Of a DNA stretch of 64,000 nt, positions 61,547-64,000 are shown piece by piece (position 1 is the stretch's first letter; the number at the start of each line of letters is the position of its first letter). The translations under genes were made by a program, and so were the position numbers. Source of the DNA: Diaphorobacter sp. HDW4A (GTDB taxonomy: Bacteria > Pseudomonadota > Gammaproteobacteria > Burkholderiales > Burkholderiaceae_C); contig NZ_CP049910.1 in NCBI RefSeq assembly GCF_011305995.1, forward strand, positions 2,356,001-2,420,000, written 5' to 3'. Under the pieces are notes generated by a model, which saw nothing but the letters and a program-made list of their open reading frames with translations, did not search any database and was not told the DNA's origin.

Positions 61547-63130
61547 TCAAGCTTTGAATCCGCTGAGGTCCGGCATGCGCTGCGCCCATGGGTGCGCCTG
61601 CTCGAGTTGTGCGGCAAGACGCAGCAATCGGCCTTCGCCGCCGAACGGGGCGACGAAGTGCGCGCCAATCGGCAGGTTCTCCGCCGTCCAGTGCATGGGC
61701 ACGCTCATGGCTGGGTGGCCGCTCAGGTTCAACAGCGACGTGAACGCCGACGACTTCATTGCCTCGCGTGCATAGCTTTCATACGGCTGATCGAGGCGCA
61801 GCGCGCCCAGCAACTGCGGCGGCACGGCCGTGACCGGCGAGAGAATCAGGTCGTATTGCGAGAGGAATCGGTCAAGCAACTGCCCTGCCCGGTCGAAACC
61901 CGAGCGCGCCAGGAACAGCTGCGCGGCAGTAGCGCTCTTGGCGGACTGCAGCATCGCCCAGTCGAGTGGTTCAAACTCGTCCTCACGCGCAACACGGCCC
62001 AGTTGCTTTTCGCGCGCCTGTACGGCCACCAGCATTCCAGCGCTCATCGCTGGGCCCATGCCCGCGTAGATTTCAGCGACCGGCAGCTCCGGCATCTTAT
62101 CCTCGATCACATGGCCCATGGCCTCGCAGGCCTTGGCAGCCTTGTCGAGCGCGACCAGACAGTCTGCATGCACGGGCAGACCGAAATAGTTGTTGCGCCA
62201 AATCGCAATGCGCAGCTTCTTCTCTGGCGCAAGCGACAGCGCCTGCAGATAGGTACCCGCCGCATCGCTGGGCGGGCGCACGCGCGAGCCCGCCTCGGGC
62301 CCCGCCGCCAGATCGAGCAGCAAGGCGCTGTCGCGCACCGTGCGGCTGATCGCGTGGCCAACCGACAGGCCAGCAGCGCCGTCGAGACTGAATGGCCCCG
62401 TCGGGGTGCGACCACGGCTGGGTTTGAGGCCGAACATACCGCAGTGCGAGGACGGAATGCGGATGGAGCCGCCGCCGTCAGTCGCGTGCGCCACCGGCAG
62501 AATGCCCGCCGCCACCACTGCAGCCGCGCCGCCGGACGAGCCGCCTGTCGTGTGTTTGGCGTTCCAGGGATTGGGCGTAATGCCGTAGAGCGACGATTCG
62601 GTCGTCGTCGTCATGCCGAATTCGGGCGCTGCAGTTTTGCCGAAAATATTGAGCCCGCCCACCTTGTGGCGCGCGACGATGGTGCTATCCACCGGCGCGA
62701 CCGCGTCCTTGAAGAAGCGGCAGCCATGGCTGGTGACGGTGCCCTGCATGGTCACGCCCAGGTCCTTGAGCAGAAACGGCACGCCCCAAAGCGGTGCGTG
62801 AGCCGTGGCTTCGGCACGAGCTGCCGCGCCGAGAGCGGAAAGCTGCTTCGCTTGATCGCGCGCCAGATCGAAGTCGCGCAGCACCACCGCATTGAGCTTG
62901 GGGTAAGCCTCGACGCACGCAATCGTGGCGTCCAGCGCCTCGAGCGGCGTGAGCGCACCGCTGCGCATCTGCGCCGCCCATTCGATGGCGTCGACCGGTG
63001 CCTTGGTGGCAGCCGACGCGCCGAATGTCGTGGTGCCGATGGAGCCTGCAACTGCGGTCATGGCCGCGCCTTTCAGAAAAGTGCGGCGATCAAGATGGCC
63101 GTGTGCGTTATCAACTGACTGGTCTTGCAT
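61547..63130 (-). CDS. Tat-exported amidase (amidase signature family)
   Basis: 527-residue enzyme. The N-terminus has a twin-arginine signal (DRRTFLKGAAMTAV, residues about 14-27) with a following hydrophobic stretch and ASA cleavage region. The catalytic Ser-cisSer-Lys triad is visible: Lys in PFLLKDLG near 124 and the GGSSGG motif with ATDGGGSIRIPSS near 193-225. It hydrolyses amide bonds, probably in the periplasm. It lies 32 bp upstream of the SDR gene and 43 bp downstream of the thiolase gene, so it may be in the same transcript, although an exported amidase is unusual among acyl-CoA genes. Confidence 0.9.
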   Translation of the reverse strand: MQDQSVDNAHGHLDRRTFLKGAAMTAVAGSIGTTTFGASAATKAPVDAIEWAAQMRSGALTPLEALDATIACVEAYPKLNAVVLRDFDLARDQAKQLSALGAAARAEATAHAPLWGVPFLLKDLGVTMQGTVTSHGCRFFKDAVAPVDSTIVARHKVGGLNIFGKTAAPEFGMTTTTESSLYGITPNPWNAKHTTGGSSGGAAAVVAAGILPVAHATDGGGSIRIPSSHCGMFGLKPSRGRTPTGPFSLDGAAGLSVGHAISRTVRDSALLLDLAAGPEAGSRVRPPSDAAGTYLQALSLAPEKKLRIAIWRNNYFGLPVHADCLVALDKAAKACEAMGHVIEDKMPELPVAEIYAGMGPAMSAGMLVAVQAREKQLGRVAREDEFEPLDWAMLQSAKSATAAQLFLARSGFDRAGQLLDRFLSQYDLILSPVTAVPPQLLGALRLDQPYESYAREAMKSSAFTSLLNLSGHPAMSVPMHWTAENLPIGAHFVAPFGGEGRLLRLAAQLEQAHPWAQRMPDLSGFKA

Positions 63131-63173
63131 GTTGTCTGTCTTCGTTGCTTTTTTTATCTAACGACCGCAAGGA

Positions 63174-64000
63174 TCACAAACGCTCGAGGATGGTCACGTT
63201 GGCCTGACCACCGCCCTCGCACATGGTCTGCAGACCAAAGCGCCCGCCTGTGCGTTCGAGCTCGTGCAGCAGCGTGGTCATCAGCTTGGCACCCGATGCG
63301 CCGAGCGGATGGCCGAGTGCAATCGCGCCTCCGTTCACATTGGTCTTCGCGTGGTCGTAGCCGGTCTCCTTGAGCCAAGCCATCACCACCGAAGCGAAGG
63401 CTTCGTTGATCTCGACGAGGTCGATGTCATCCAGCTTCATGCCCGCCTTCTTGAGCGCGTGTTCGGTCGCTGGAATCGGCGCAGTCAGGTGCCAGATCGG
63501 GTCGTCCGCGCGTACGCTCAAGTGATGAATGTGAGCGCGCGGCGTGAGCTTGTAACGCTTGAGCGCCTCTTCCGACACCACGAGCACGGCAGCGGCCGCG
63601 TCGCAGGTGGAGCTCGACACTGCCGCCGTGATCGAGGGGTATGCAGGGTCGACTGGCAACAGCGTCGCCATCTTTTCCAGCGTGGACAGGCGCGCGGTTT
63701 CGTCCATGCAGAAGTCGCCAAACGGCACGATCTCGCGGTCGAAGCGGCCTTGCGCAATCGCCTTGAGCGCGCGGTCGTGGCTTTCCTTGGCAAAGACCTC
63801 CATTTCCTCGCGCGACACATTCCAGTGGTCGGCAATGCGCTGCGCCGCATAGAACTGGTTGACCGGCGCATCGCCAAAACGCGCCTGCCAGCCCTTGCTC
63901 TCGGCGAACGGTGTGGTGAAGCCGAGCGGCTGCCCGGCCAGCATGGCCGACGAGATCGGGATGGCCGACATCGTCTGCACACCACCGGCCAGCACCACGT
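63174..64000 (-). CDS. Thiolase / acetyl-CoA acetyltransferase, 5' partial
   Basis: The visible 275 residues are the C-terminal two thirds of a thiolase. NEAFASVVMAW carries the conserved NEAFA, and NVNGGAIALGHPLGASGAK contains the active-site GHP histidine; the CEGGGQ near the end supplies the second catalytic Cys. The N-terminal domain with the nucleophilic Cys lies beyond the right edge of the window, so the start cannot be given. It would carry out the last thiolytic step of a beta-oxidation-like pathway with the SDR and acyl-CoA dehydrogenases. Confidence 0.93.
   Translation of the reverse strand, partial: VVLAGGVQTMSAIPISSAMLAGQPLGFTTPFAESKGWQARFGDAPVNQFYAAQRIADHWNVSREEMEVFAKESHDRALKAIAQGRFDREIVPFGDFCMDETARLSTLEKMATLLPVDPAYPSITAAVSSSTCDAAAAVLVVSEEALKRYKLTPRAHIHHLSVRADDPIWHLTAPIPATEHALKKAGMKLDDIDLVEINEAFASVVMAWLKETGYDHAKTNVNGGAIALGHPLGASGAKLMTTLLHELERTGGRFGLQTMCEGGGQANVTILERL

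Noticed and set aside
61535-63118. 527-codon plus-strand frame opposite the amidase
   Set aside because: Shadow of a high-GC gene on the other strand; Arg/His/Ala-rich without motifs, while the amidase frame has a Tat signal and catalytic triad.

Overview
The window looks like a high-GC betaproteobacterial chromosome, most likely Comamonadaceae (Comamonas, Delftia or a relative). This is inferred from the Bug-type tripartite tricarboxylate receptor, the aromatic and acyl-CoA catabolic genes, the type VI secretion accessory genes and an IPTL-CTERM-like sorting tail. No rRNA or tRNA gene and no CRISPR array was seen.

Region 1 (1-7.0 kb) is the end of a type VI secretion cluster: tssM (5' end outside the window), tagF, a membrane-anchored Ser/Thr kinase with a proline-rich stalk and PEGA-like tail, and a TssQ-like lipoprotein, closed by a hairpin at 6988-7008. 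Region 2 (7.0-20.0 kb) is chromosomal: an MBL-fold lipoprotein; a catabolic set of Bug receptor, FAD hydroxylase and VOC protein divergent from an IclR regulator with a palindrome between them; a 1520-residue secreted M36 metalloprotease; a tyrosine recombinase; an RNase HI-type protein; and a LysR regulator.

Region 3 (20.4-49.8 kb) carries the transfer machinery of an integrative conjugative element of the PFGI-1/SXT-TOL class: MobH relaxase TraI on the minus strand, then a compact plus-strand operon from pilL through TraD, VirB8/9/10-like subunits, the TraC/VirB4 ATPase, TraU-like and TraG-like proteins, then a SprT-like protein. Between traI and pilL (24.1-26.7 kb) lies what I read as a small integron remnant: a 5' fragment of an integron integrase gene behind an excellent LexA box, followed by minus-strand cassette-like genes separated by hairpin sites ending in GTTRRRY-type cores. 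One cassette encodes a DUF559 PD-(D/E)XK protein. The replication, partition and maintenance genes typical of this ICE class are absent, so the element is probably truncated or rearranged.

Region 4 (49.8-56.9 kb) is accessory DNA: an unknown gene behind a second LexA box, a perfect 10-copy TGTCG repeat just upstream of a 1263-residue SIR2-domain protein resembling the anti-phage sirtuin Dsr1, a 44-codon ORF overlapping its stop codon, a hypothetical gene, and two IS3-family remnants ending in the 3' stump of an unidentified gene.

Region 5 (56.9-64.0 kb) returns to chromosomal functions: an orphan NarL-type histidine kinase, then a minus-strand acyl-CoA catabolic run: thiolase (5' end outside the window), Tat-exported amidase, SDR dehydrogenase and two overlapping acyl-CoA dehydrogenase genes. 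A 12-bp inverted repeat lies upstream of the dehydrogenase pair.
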